Of a stretch of 64,000 bases of DNA, positions 50,001 to 55,429 are shown piece by piece. This DNA is from Mycolicibacterium peregrinum (lineage in GTDB: Bacteria > Actinomycetota > Actinomycetes > Mycobacteriales > Mycobacteriaceae). The notes beneath the pieces are model-generated. The model was not told where the DNA came from and searched no databases. It saw only the letters and a program-made list of their open reading frames with translations. The translations under genes were made by a program, and so were the position numbers. The number at the start of each line of letters is the position of its first letter. Position 1 is the first letter of the stretch. Location of the stretch: NCBI RefSeq assembly GCF_002102345.1, contig NZ_LQPP01000067.1, positions 18,752 through 82,751 on the forward strand, read 5' to 3'.

Positions 50001-52105
50001 CCGAGAAGGAGGTCCCGGCGCCCGACGAGGGTTACGTGCAGGTCCGGGTGGAGGCCGCAGGTCTCAACTTCCGCGATGTGCTCAACGTGCTGGGTCTCTA
50101 CCCGGGTGATCCGGGACCGATCGGCGGTGACTTCGCCGGCATCGTCACGCAATTGGGCGAGGGTGTCACCGGAGTCGAGGTGGGCCAGCGGGTCTACGGC
50201 TCCATGCAGGGTGCGTTCTCCAGCCGGTTCAACGTGCCTGCCCAGTTCCTGGCACCGATCCCGGACGGGGTCAGCGCGGTGGAGGCCGCCACGATCCCGG
50301 CCGCAGCGCTGACCGTCCGGCTGTCGTTCGACTGGGCGAAGCTCAAGCCGGGCGACAAGGTGCTGATCCACGCCGCCAGCGGTGGTGTGGGCCTGGCGGC
50401 CATCCAGATGGCGCAGCAGTTCGGTGCGGAGGTCTACGCCACGGCGAGCACCTTCAAGCGGGCCACGCTGCGCAAGCTGGGCGTCAAGTACGTCTACGAC
50501 TCGCGGACAACGGACTTCGCCGATCAGATCCTGGCGGACACCGACGGCGCGGGCGTGGACGTGGTGCTCAACTCGCTGACGAGCGAAGGGTTCATCGAGG
50601 CGACGCTGAAGGCCACCGCCAAGAACGGTCGCTTCGCCGAGATCGCCAAGCGCGACATCTGGTCACCGGAGCAGATGGCCGAGATCCGTCCCGACATCGC
50701 CTACGAGATCGTGGCGTTGGACACGGTGATGCTCACCGAGCCCGATCGCATTCGCGACCTCCTCACCGAGGTGTCGGACGGCCTCGCCAAGGGTGAGTGG
50801 ACTCCGCTGCCCGCGGAGATCTACCCGCTGACGGAGGCCAGGACCGCGTTCCGGCGGATGCAGCAGGCCCGGCACATCGGCAAGATCGTGTGCCAGCTGC
50901 CGAATCCGCTTGCACCTCGGCCGGATCGGACTTACCTGATCACAGGTGGGCTCGGTGCGATCGGTCTGCACACCGCGTCGTACCTGGCCCAGTTGGGCGC
51001 CGGCGACATCGTGCTGACCAGCCGCCGCGCACCGGATGCGGCCGCGCAGAAGCTGATCGAGGAGATCACCGAGCGCAACAAGACCCGTATCCATGTGTTC
51101 ACCGCCGATGTGGGCGAGGAGTCCGAGGTGGCGAACCTCCTGGAGCGGATCCGTGCGGAGCTCCCGCCGCTTGCGGGCGTCGCCCACCTGGCGGGCGTGC
51201 TCGACGATGCGCTGCTCGGCCAGCAGAACCCGGAGCGGTTCCAAAAGGTGTTGGCACCCAAGGCCTTCGGCGCCGAGTATCTGGACAGGTTGACCAAGGA
51301 CGACGAGCTGGACTTCTTCATCGTGTCCTCCTCGGTGTCCAGCCTGTTCGGTTCACCGGGGCAGTCCAACTACGCGACGGCCAATGCGCTGCTCGACGGT
51401 CTGATCGCACAGCGCAGGGCGCAGGGCCTGCCGGCCACCGGCATCAACTTCGGCCCGTGGGGTCAGGGCGGCATGGCCTCCTCGGAGGCGGCGACAGCCA
51501 ATATCAGTGCGCAGGGCCTGATTCCACTGGATCCCTCGGCGGCGCTCGCCGCGCTCGCCGAGGTCGTCGCCAACGGGACCGGCCAGGCGGCCGTCATCAA
51601 GGCCAACTGGCAGCGGGCCGCGAAGGTGCTGGGCAGCCAGCGGCCTCCGATCCTCGACCTGGTGTTGCCGAGTGCCGTCGGTGAGGTCGTCGGTGACAGT
51701 GAGGTTCTCAAGCAGCTGCTCGAGATCCCGGTGCCGCAGCGTGCCGGGTTCGTGACCGAGTTCCTGCAGAAGGAGGTGCAGAACTTCCTGCGCCTCGCCT
51801 CGCCGCCGGCCGCGACCAGCCGCTTCCTGGATCTCGGCACCGACTCGCTGATGGCGATCGAACTCCGCAACCGACTGCACACTCAGTTCGGCGGCAAGTT
51901 CACGCTCAACGCGACGGCGGTCTTCGACTACCCGACCATCGGTGGGCTCGCCGAGTATCTGGTGGCGCAGCTGCCCGATGCGGAGTCCACGGAGCCGTCG
52001 GAGTCTTCGGATTCTTCGGAGTCGGCCGAGGCACCTCAGTCCGCGGAGGCACCGCAACAGGAGCCGGAGGCGCCTCAGTCCGCGGAGGTGAAGTCCGAGG
52101 ACTAA
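41015..52105 (+). CDS. pks: Bimodular type I polyketide synthase for phleic acids (TPP synthase Pks)
   Basis: The 3,696-residue synthase has ten domains. Module 1: KS (about 13-440; C184, H319, H359), AT (541-850; GHSVGQ S637, HAFH 735), KR with structural half (about 975-1400; Y1336) and ACP (S1506). Module 2: KS (1569-2000; C1739), AT (S2201, HAFH 2299), DH (H2502 in HVIYGTVVVP, D2672), ER (about 3014-3270), KR (about 3307-3520; Y3453) and ACP (S3611). The tail is 40 acidic Glu/Ser/Pro residues without thioesterase. HAFH and QTSYAQ indicate malonyl-CoA units, as expected for unbranched phleic chains. Module 1 has no DH. ATG 41015 has AGGAGG eight bases upstream; the longer reading from TTG 40874 has no such support. 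Repeated use of the two modules is inferred from product structure. Confidence 0.93.
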   Translation: MKSVERPDEQSARFAIVGYAARFPGAPDADGFWDLLRAGREAISEVPEDRWDVEEFFDPEPGTPGKVVTRRAGFVDDVTGFDAPFFGMSTREVRLMDPQHRILLETAWRAVEHSGTAPTALADTNTGVFVGLATHDYLGMASDELTYPEIEAYMAIGTSNAAAAGRISYRLGLQGPSVAVDTACSSSLVAIHQACQALRLGECDLALAGGANVLLTPATMITFSSAHMLAPDGRCKTFDAAADGYVRGEGCGVIVIKRLEDAIRDGDHIRAVIRGSAINQDGASGGLTVPNGVAQQRVIADALQRAGLEPKDVGYLEAHGTGTSLGDPIEAQAAGAVLGAGREPDRPLLMGSAKTNIGHLEAAAGIAGVIKVVLSLENELLPQHLHFQNPSPHIPWDRLAVEVVKEATPWERNGAPRIAGVSSFGFAGTNAHVILEEAPERTAPQLDVAGQAERFGILPLSAHTPAALVQVAEQYRDWMNAHPEATLADVCFTAGVGRAHLEHRAALVVDSRESAIELLGALADDRPAPGLIRGESHDKPKTAWLFTGQGSQYAGMARELFDSEPVFAETLNRCAAAVADQLDKPLLDVIFGLDGPDSEETLRQTSYAQPALFAVEMGLARLWQSWGFEPDVVLGHSVGQYSAACVAGVFSLEDGAQLMAERGRLFGSLPAGGRMVAVFTSAERVENLTDEFPALSVAAYNGTNTVLSGPAEDLERAVAGLTADGVRCDWLETSHAFHSSLLDPILDEFESYANRFTFKAPQRILIDNRTGAALGRSVKLDGAYWRRHARQPVEFAKSVRTLADMNCKLLVEIGPRPVLTATALGAWPDPAGAPRVIASLRRNTADQRQITEAVADAYVLGHLPEFGAFRQAQARKLDLPTYPFEHRQYWYRDNREQPNQQQHVAGPRTQAVRLLEDGRLEELATLLGGTGSDDQTLDVLTKLAAQHNRQRSTQSIADDRYEFRWEKAVTPLSGADSAETSTWLLIGEQSPAVQPLVDALTSSGQQYRFLGLPTSDAETAQLADALRAAAADGSTLRILHVAALDGEPEAKPVPSMRSLLRMQHHVLAGTRRLFRAATEADLRAPIWLVTRGAQHVADADTVAPEQTALWGFGRAAALELPQLWGGLADLSEGSAGEWTTLLNRIAVSTDPKRREDQIAVRDQGVHVPRLVRREDLPSGTPLELRSDATYLVTGGLGSIGLEIAGYLAAHGAKHLVLTSRRAPGEAAEQRITKLGDQHGCDIRAVTADVADAHDVARLFKTIAAEMPPLAGIVHAAGELGTTPLAELDDTEVDRVFAGKVWGAWHLSEAAADAKLEFFISTSSIASVWGGYGQTAYGAANAFLDGLAWRLREQNIPGTSVNFGPWAAGMADAESRARLDQRGVRTLPPADALAGLADAVAIASARGPAQGVVARIDWSRFLPLYQQAGRRAFLAELEREVPAQLSNAAPTTASGKTQLVERLTNAPVQQRKKLLTDHLRDAVAEVTRVDSSEIREDAGFFDLGMDSLMAVELRRRIEQGVGAEIPITLVMDHPRISDVAEYLLGDVLGLNEQAKPASQPAAVTARTDEPIAIVAVSCRFPGAPDPEAFWELLSGGVDAIREVPEDRFDIDEFYDPDPETAGKTYTRFGGFLDGIDGFDPEFFGISPREAVWIEPQQRLMLETVWEGLERAGYAPATLRGSRTGIFAGVAANEYAHLLSSESIDKIEPYFITGNALNAISGRVAFALGFEGPAMAVDTACSSALVAIHQACQALHSGDCDLALAGGVNVLLSPVTVVAASRARMLSPVGRCKTFDASADGYVRSEGCGILVLKRLSDAERDGDRICAVIPSSAVNQDGASSGLTVPNGGAQQRLIGTALARAGWTGGDVDYLEAHGTGTPLGDPIEVQAAAAAYGSARDADRPLLMGSVKTNIGHTESASGAAGLIKVVLSLQHEVLPQSLHFDTPSPHIPWDSLPVQVVDKATPWQTNGRPRRAGVSSFGFTGTNAHVLIEEAPARPAAAPEDQPADEVSTETQAAAEQVSVLALSARSPEALLALAQRYETWLSAHPDADLAGVCLTAGTGRSHFEHRAALVVDSIEEARLALADLAENRTRPGVVRGEHTNHPTTAWLFTGQGSQYPGMARELFDTEPVFAETVTRCADAVKGMLPLPLLDVMFAQDAEAGQTLRHTSYAQPALFAVEMGLARLWQSWGIAPDVVLGHSVGQYAAACVAGVFSLEDGARLMAERGRLFGSLPEGGRMVAVFADPKHVEEIASKFPRVSVGAYNGPNTVLSGPGDDLEEIVNQFGNEGTRCTWLQTSHAFHSELLDPVLDEFEAYAAQVQFAAPTLPLVCNRTGAILTAQTPLDAQYWRRHSRQPVQFSESVRTVAALGCSVLMEIGPQPVLTSAAVQVWPEHLAAPRAIVSLRKGIGDRRQIADALAAAYVGGHRPDFAAVQRQPGRKVELPTYPFQHRRFWPKTSAITSSGFDGSAGTGILGAAKDLASGDSIYTSRISVKTQPWLSDHVIYGTVVVPGATYAAMALAAVGTPAHAKDVFFFEPIILPEKSSREVQLTLHPLETGGEWKFQVHSRPYGERDVDWSLNAEGTVVSGLGDSSEEPTAETDPVDEAIERLERMRPQELFETFADLELAWGPNWSGSLKSLWLGEGEAIGDILVGEELAEQLGTEPMHPVLMDLCTGVAFPAFPALLAAEQGVNDLFLPLRYGQVTLKEKMPRRFYCRAKWHEAELNNETQVFDLEYIDRDGHYLGGVREFTVKRAPREALLRGLGGDATRLLYTLGWHEVPVPPSDGAAESPSGTWLVAGFDDLAAKVPGCIPLDRNTGQQLGEVLAEAKERGLPFSGVIWRAATPGTEETGADSQTRLEAEITNLLGAVHTVQGGEVKLPHGLWIVTERAVATESGEPVDPVQAALWGFGRTTINEEPALHAKLIDCDGSPEAVQALADLIANPVEEPEIAVRQGKLLASRLLPWSRSGHLTVPRGSDYVLAPTERGAIDNLRITEKEVPAPDEGYVQVRVEAAGLNFRDVLNVLGLYPGDPGPIGGDFAGIVTQLGEGVTGVEVGQRVYGSMQGAFSSRFNVPAQFLAPIPDGVSAVEAATIPAAALTVRLSFDWAKLKPGDKVLIHAASGGVGLAAIQMAQQFGAEVYATASTFKRATLRKLGVKYVYDSRTTDFADQILADTDGAGVDVVLNSLTSEGFIEATLKATAKNGRFAEIAKRDIWSPEQMAEIRPDIAYEIVALDTVMLTEPDRIRDLLTEVSDGLAKGEWTPLPAEIYPLTEARTAFRRMQQARHIGKIVCQLPNPLAPRPDRTYLITGGLGAIGLHTASYLAQLGAGDIVLTSRRAPDAAAQKLIEEITERNKTRIHVFTADVGEESEVANLLERIRAELPPLAGVAHLAGVLDDALLGQQNPERFQKVLAPKAFGAEYLDRLTKDDELDFFIVSSSVSSLFGSPGQSNYATANALLDGLIAQRRAQGLPATGINFGPWGQGGMASSEAATANISAQGLIPLDPSAALAALAEVVANGTGQAAVIKANWQRAAKVLGSQRPPILDLVLPSAVGEVVGDSEVLKQLLEIPVPQRAGFVTEFLQKEVQNFLRLASPPAATSRFLDLGTDSLMAIELRNRLHTQFGGKFTLNATAVFDYPTIGGLAEYLVAQLPDAESTEPSESSDSSESAEAPQSAEAPQQEPEAPQSAEVKSED

Positions 52106-52115
52106 GCCCCGCGAG

Positions 52116-52165
52116 CAGACGTAAACCTGCCCCTTTTCGCTTGGAAAGGGGCAAGTTTACGTCTG
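52116..52165. terminator. Hairpin terminator between convergent pks and DUF3556 genes
   Basis: The 23-nt arms (52116-52138 and 52143-52165) pair with two wobble-type mismatches around a GCTT loop, between the pks stop and the DUF3556 stop. The left arm with its flank (CGAGCAGACG...CTGCC) resembles the hairpin at 54048-54105. Confidence 0.8.
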
Positions 52166-52180
52166 TTCGGCAGGAGAAAT

Positions 52181-53923
52181 TCAGGGCATACCGGCCGCCG
52201 CACTGCGGCCGACGTGCACTGGAAGGTCATCCGCCCAAGGTTGATTGACGGCCATGTCGTCGACTTCGACGTAACCCCGCTCGAACTCGCCGGTGGCTGC
52301 GTCGACGAGCCGGTACTCCTGTCGCTTGATGTGGATCGGCTGCGAATCCAGGATCACCACACGAACCTCTCCCGGCTCGAACCCGCAGCGCCGCTGCATC
52401 GCCTCGATCAGGCACTCGTTGTGCATGTGGCCGTCACCGAAGTTCCAGCCAAGCAGCATCGCGCAGACCTGCTCGCCCTCACACAAGTTGTAGTCAGCTT
52501 CGTCCTGGCCGGTCATGGCTCGGTGCGCCAACGTGAACAATGCGCGCCCGTGGGTGTTCATCCCGCGGAACGCGTAGCCCAGATAGGTGATGATCTGGGG
52601 CGTTTCACCGTCGTCGTACAGCCGCTCCAGTTGCAGGTGATACATCGGGCCGAGCGCTCGCGAGGCTGCCCGCAGTTTCTCGTCAGCCGACGACTTCACG
52701 CACCACACCGTGGTGTCCCAGTTGCCTGCGTAGTACCTCATGCCGGGCAAGAAGGAGATCTTGTGCGGGAACAGGTTTCCGAGCACCACGATGCCCGCGA
52801 GGACGACAAACAGCAGCACCACCGGCCAGGGTTCGCCAAGGTCGGACAATCCGATGTCCGCATGGCCGACGAAAAGCCAGAGCAACCCGAAGATCATGAA
52901 GACATTCCATTCCAGCGGAACACCCATCGGGAAAGACAACAGGATGTTCAGGTGGAACACGACCATCACGAATGCCGCGACGGCGGTGGGCCAGCCACCA
53001 TGGGAGAAGAACAGCACCAGCGGCACCAACCCCTCCACTACCGTCGAGAAATGGGCGATGAAGTGCGCGACACGGCTGGGCCTCAGATCGTCCGGATATC
53101 GCTTGAACATCGAGCGTTTCAGAATCCCGGGCGGGACAAAGGGATTATTCGCCAGCATCGTCGAGATGACGAACGGAAAGTGCGCGTTGAGCTTGCTGGT
53201 GGCGGCGCCCAGCCAGATGACCAGGAAGACCACCTTTGCGCCGACGACGATGTCTGTCCCGACGAACAGGAACACCAGTGCCAGTGGCGCGTACACCTCG
53301 GCGCGGGCCGCCAGATAGATCACCTTGTCACGCAACCCGAGCAACGCCAGGACGGACAGCACCGCGGCGGTCTGCCACCACGGCAGCACGCCGATCTCGG
53401 TGTCCAGGGCGGAAATTGGGCCGGACCCATCGGACAACAGCGCCGTCACGAGTAACACGAGCAGGCCGGCGTACAGCGCCACATCGACCGGGGACCGGTT
53501 GTCGCCCTTGGTCAACGGCACCCGGTCGGGCCACGGCGGCAGCCGCACGGTCCCGGGCCGCAACCAGTACAGGATCGATCCCATCGGCGGAAAGTAGCGG
53601 CCCGCCAAAGGCCCGAAACAGCAACCGAGCCCGACGACTTCGAACAACATCGTGTAGAGGACGGCCTTTTGGAAGACGATCGGCTCCAACCACCAGGATC
53701 CGACGTTGGTGAATCCGTCGACGCCCCGCGTCGACAACGCGAACAACCAGGCACCGAGAACGTAGAGCACGATCTTCACGCCGTACATCAGCGGCATCAC
53801 CAGCGGTGTGCCGAAGCCGTTCTCGGCGATGTGCCTCGCCATCGGCACGATTCGCTCGGCGCGGGTGCCCTTGCTCCACACCGCCACATCGACGACCGGA
53901 AGGTTCGGCTGGAGAAACCCCAT
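52181..53923 (-). CDS. DUF3556-type multi-pass membrane protein
   Basis: The protein is 580 residues with about ten hydrophobic segments in the first 400 (TPLVMPLMYGVKIVLYVLGAWLFAL; FVFLFVGTDIVVGAKVVFLVIWLGAATSKLNAHFPFV). The soluble C-terminal part contains YLGYAFRGMNTHGRALFTLAHRAM and GFEPGEVRVVILDSQPIHIKRQEYRLVDAATGEFERGYVEV. It fits the mycobacterial DUF3556 family; function is unknown. ATG 53923 (MGFLQPNLPVVD) is preferred over GTG 53938 as it matches the way such proteins begin. Lying directly behind pks it could take part in TPP or related lipid handling, but that is only positional inference. Confidence 0.75.
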   Translation of the reverse strand: MGFLQPNLPVVDVAVWSKGTRAERIVPMARHIAENGFGTPLVMPLMYGVKIVLYVLGAWLFALSTRGVDGFTNVGSWWLEPIVFQKAVLYTMLFEVVGLGCCFGPLAGRYFPPMGSILYWLRPGTVRLPPWPDRVPLTKGDNRSPVDVALYAGLLVLLVTALLSDGSGPISALDTEIGVLPWWQTAAVLSVLALLGLRDKVIYLAARAEVYAPLALVFLFVGTDIVVGAKVVFLVIWLGAATSKLNAHFPFVISTMLANNPFVPPGILKRSMFKRYPDDLRPSRVAHFIAHFSTVVEGLVPLVLFFSHGGWPTAVAAFVMVVFHLNILLSFPMGVPLEWNVFMIFGLLWLFVGHADIGLSDLGEPWPVVLLFVVLAGIVVLGNLFPHKISFLPGMRYYAGNWDTTVWCVKSSADEKLRAASRALGPMYHLQLERLYDDGETPQIITYLGYAFRGMNTHGRALFTLAHRAMTGQDEADYNLCEGEQVCAMLLGWNFGDGHMHNECLIEAMQRRCGFEPGEVRVVILDSQPIHIKRQEYRLVDAATGEFERGYVEVDDMAVNQPWADDLPVHVGRSAAAGMP

Positions 53924-54047
53924 GCCGGAATGTTCCACGTCAGGGGACGGTTGCGCGGCTCTTTGGAGTGAGGGGCCGCCCCGATGATTGCGTCAGCAAG
54001 AGGAGAGACCTCCGCGACAGCCGGGCCACGTTGCCGCCTCCGATTGC

Positions 54048-54105
54048 CGAGAAGACACAAAACTGCCTATTTCGATACGAATGTGGGCAGTTTTGCGTCT
54101 GCTCG
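54048..54105 (-). terminator. Hairpin upstream of the DUF3556 gene, after the oxidoreductase gene
   Basis: The 20-nt arms (54048-54067 and 54086-54105) pair with two mismatches around an 18-base loop. It follows the stop (54116) of the leftward oxidoreductase gene by 10 bases. The right arm in reverse, CGAGCAGACGCAAAACTGCC, is nearly the left arm of the hairpin at 52116. Confidence 0.7.
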
Positions 54106-54115
54106 CGGAAGAACG

Positions 54116-55195
54116 TCAGATCCAGCGCGTCGCTTCGACCTCGGCAGGCAGCGGCGGGTGCAGCGGCACGTCGAGTCCGTCGTAGATGCCGGGTTTCTGG
54201 GTAGCAAGCCAATCGATCGCGCCGAGCAGACGGTTGGCCGCGGTGGTGTTGCCGCCGTCGGCGCGGGTGCCACCCGGCACGTCGGCGCGCACCACGATGC
54301 TCAACTGCGGATCGCCGTCGACGATCACCCGGTGATCGCCGACCCCTTCGTCGGGCTGCGGCCAGTCCGGCGCACAAGCCGGGTCGATGCGGGTGATGTG
54401 TTCGATGATGACCCGCTCGACCCCGTTGGCCCATCCGATGACCTGGAGGCGGAACGCGCCCTGGGTGCCTGCCTCGAACCGGCCCATGACGTTGTCGACA
54501 GCCTCGATCAGCGGCAGCCGTTCGACCGTCTCGGTGATCTCGTCGATCTCCAGGCCGAGCCCGCGGCCGATCAACCGGACATTGCCGCCCCACACCATGG
54601 TGGGGATGGACGGCAGCAACATCATCGGCGTCTCGTCCATCGACCCGCCGAAACCGCAGAGCACCCGGACCGAGTGCGGCTGGTTGTAGGTGGAGTAGTC
54701 GAAGATCTCCTGGCACCGGATGGTGCGGATCCGGGTGCACAATCCCGCCGCGATCACGGCCAGGGCGTCGTTACCCCAACCCGGGTCCACCCCACTGACC
54801 AGAAGCGCGGAGTTGCCGGCCACCGCGGCGTCGGTGAGCCGCTCGACCCATTCGGCGGGAGCCGAGGCCGGGTCGTAGAGCGAGTACAGCGACGGCGTCA
54901 CCACTTGCTTGCCCGCACGGAGGCACAGCTCGATCTCGGCAAGGGCCTCCTCGGGACGGATGTCGCCGGAAGACATATAGGCCACCGCATCGCACTGGGC
55001 GAGTGCCGCGTCCACATCGGTGGTGGCCGCGACGCCGGTAGGCGCGTCGAGCTTGGCGAACGTCGCCGCGTCGCGACCGGCCTTGTCAGGTGAGGATGTG
55101 ATCACCGCTGCCAGTTCGAGGCCCGGAAATCCCGTGGCCGACCTGATCGCCGTCGCACCCATGTTGCCTGTACCCCACACCGCAATTCGACGCAT
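54116..55195 (-). CDS. NAD(P)-binding oxidoreductase, dihydrodipicolinate reductase-like/2,4-diaminopentanoate dehydrogenase-like
   Basis: The 359-residue protein starts with a Rossmann motif (RRIAVWGTGNMGATAIRSATGFPGLELAAVITSSPDKAGRDA). It continues like the DapB-N/amine dehydrogenase-like family common in mycobacteria (LCLRAGKQVVTPSLYSLYDPASAP; LLVSGVDPGWGNDALAVIAAGL). These proteins are annotated as NAD(P)H-dependent amine dehydrogenases or DapB-like reductases; the real substrate is unknown. It is divergent from fadE5 across a 234-bp promoter region. Confidence 0.75.
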   Translation of the reverse strand: MRRIAVWGTGNMGATAIRSATGFPGLELAAVITSSPDKAGRDAATFAKLDAPTGVAATTDVDAALAQCDAVAYMSSGDIRPEEALAEIELCLRAGKQVVTPSLYSLYDPASAPAEWVERLTDAAVAGNSALLVSGVDPGWGNDALAVIAAGLCTRIRTIRCQEIFDYSTYNQPHSVRVLCGFGGSMDETPMMLLPSIPTMVWGGNVRLIGRGLGLEIDEITETVERLPLIEAVDNVMGRFEAGTQGAFRLQVIGWANGVERVIIEHITRIDPACAPDWPQPDEGVGDHRVIVDGDPQLSIVVRADVPGGTRADGGNTTAANRLLGAIDWLATQKPGIYDGLDVPLHPPLPAEVEATRWI

Positions 55196-55343
55196 CGGGC
55201 CACCTTAGTGGACCGTTCGTGACTATCCTCACATTATCCGAAAACAGCAGGTCAAGCCTGTTTACGGGAAGGGGTACAAGCCTCGATCAACCACTGGGTT
55301 GGTTAGCTTTCAGAAATTGCTCAGAGTCTCTTTGCGTTGAAGT

Positions 55344-55359
55344 TACCGAACGGTATAGT
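55344..55359 (+). promoter_or_regulatory. fadE5 promoter region: palindrome TACCGAACGGTA overlapping TATAGT
   Basis: TACCG-AA-CGGTA (55344-55355) overlaps the -10-like TATAGT (55354-55359), with TTGCGT 16 bases upstream as a possible -35. A second inverted repeat GTTAC-n6-GTAAC follows at 55368-55383. The overlap suggests repression of fadE5, perhaps by a TetR-family regulator encoded elsewhere. Confidence 0.5.
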
Positions 55360-55429
55360 TAGCCGCAGTTACTGGTGGGTAACTTATCCAAAGTACCCAA
55401 CCTCAGGTGGCATTCCACAAGGAGGAAAA

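Noticed and set aside
41050..51960. Repeated segments in pks as a possible tandem duplication artefact
   Set aside because: The similar blocks are the two KS-AT units and two KR-ACP units expected of a bimodular synthase; they differ at many positions and module 2 alone has DH and ER.
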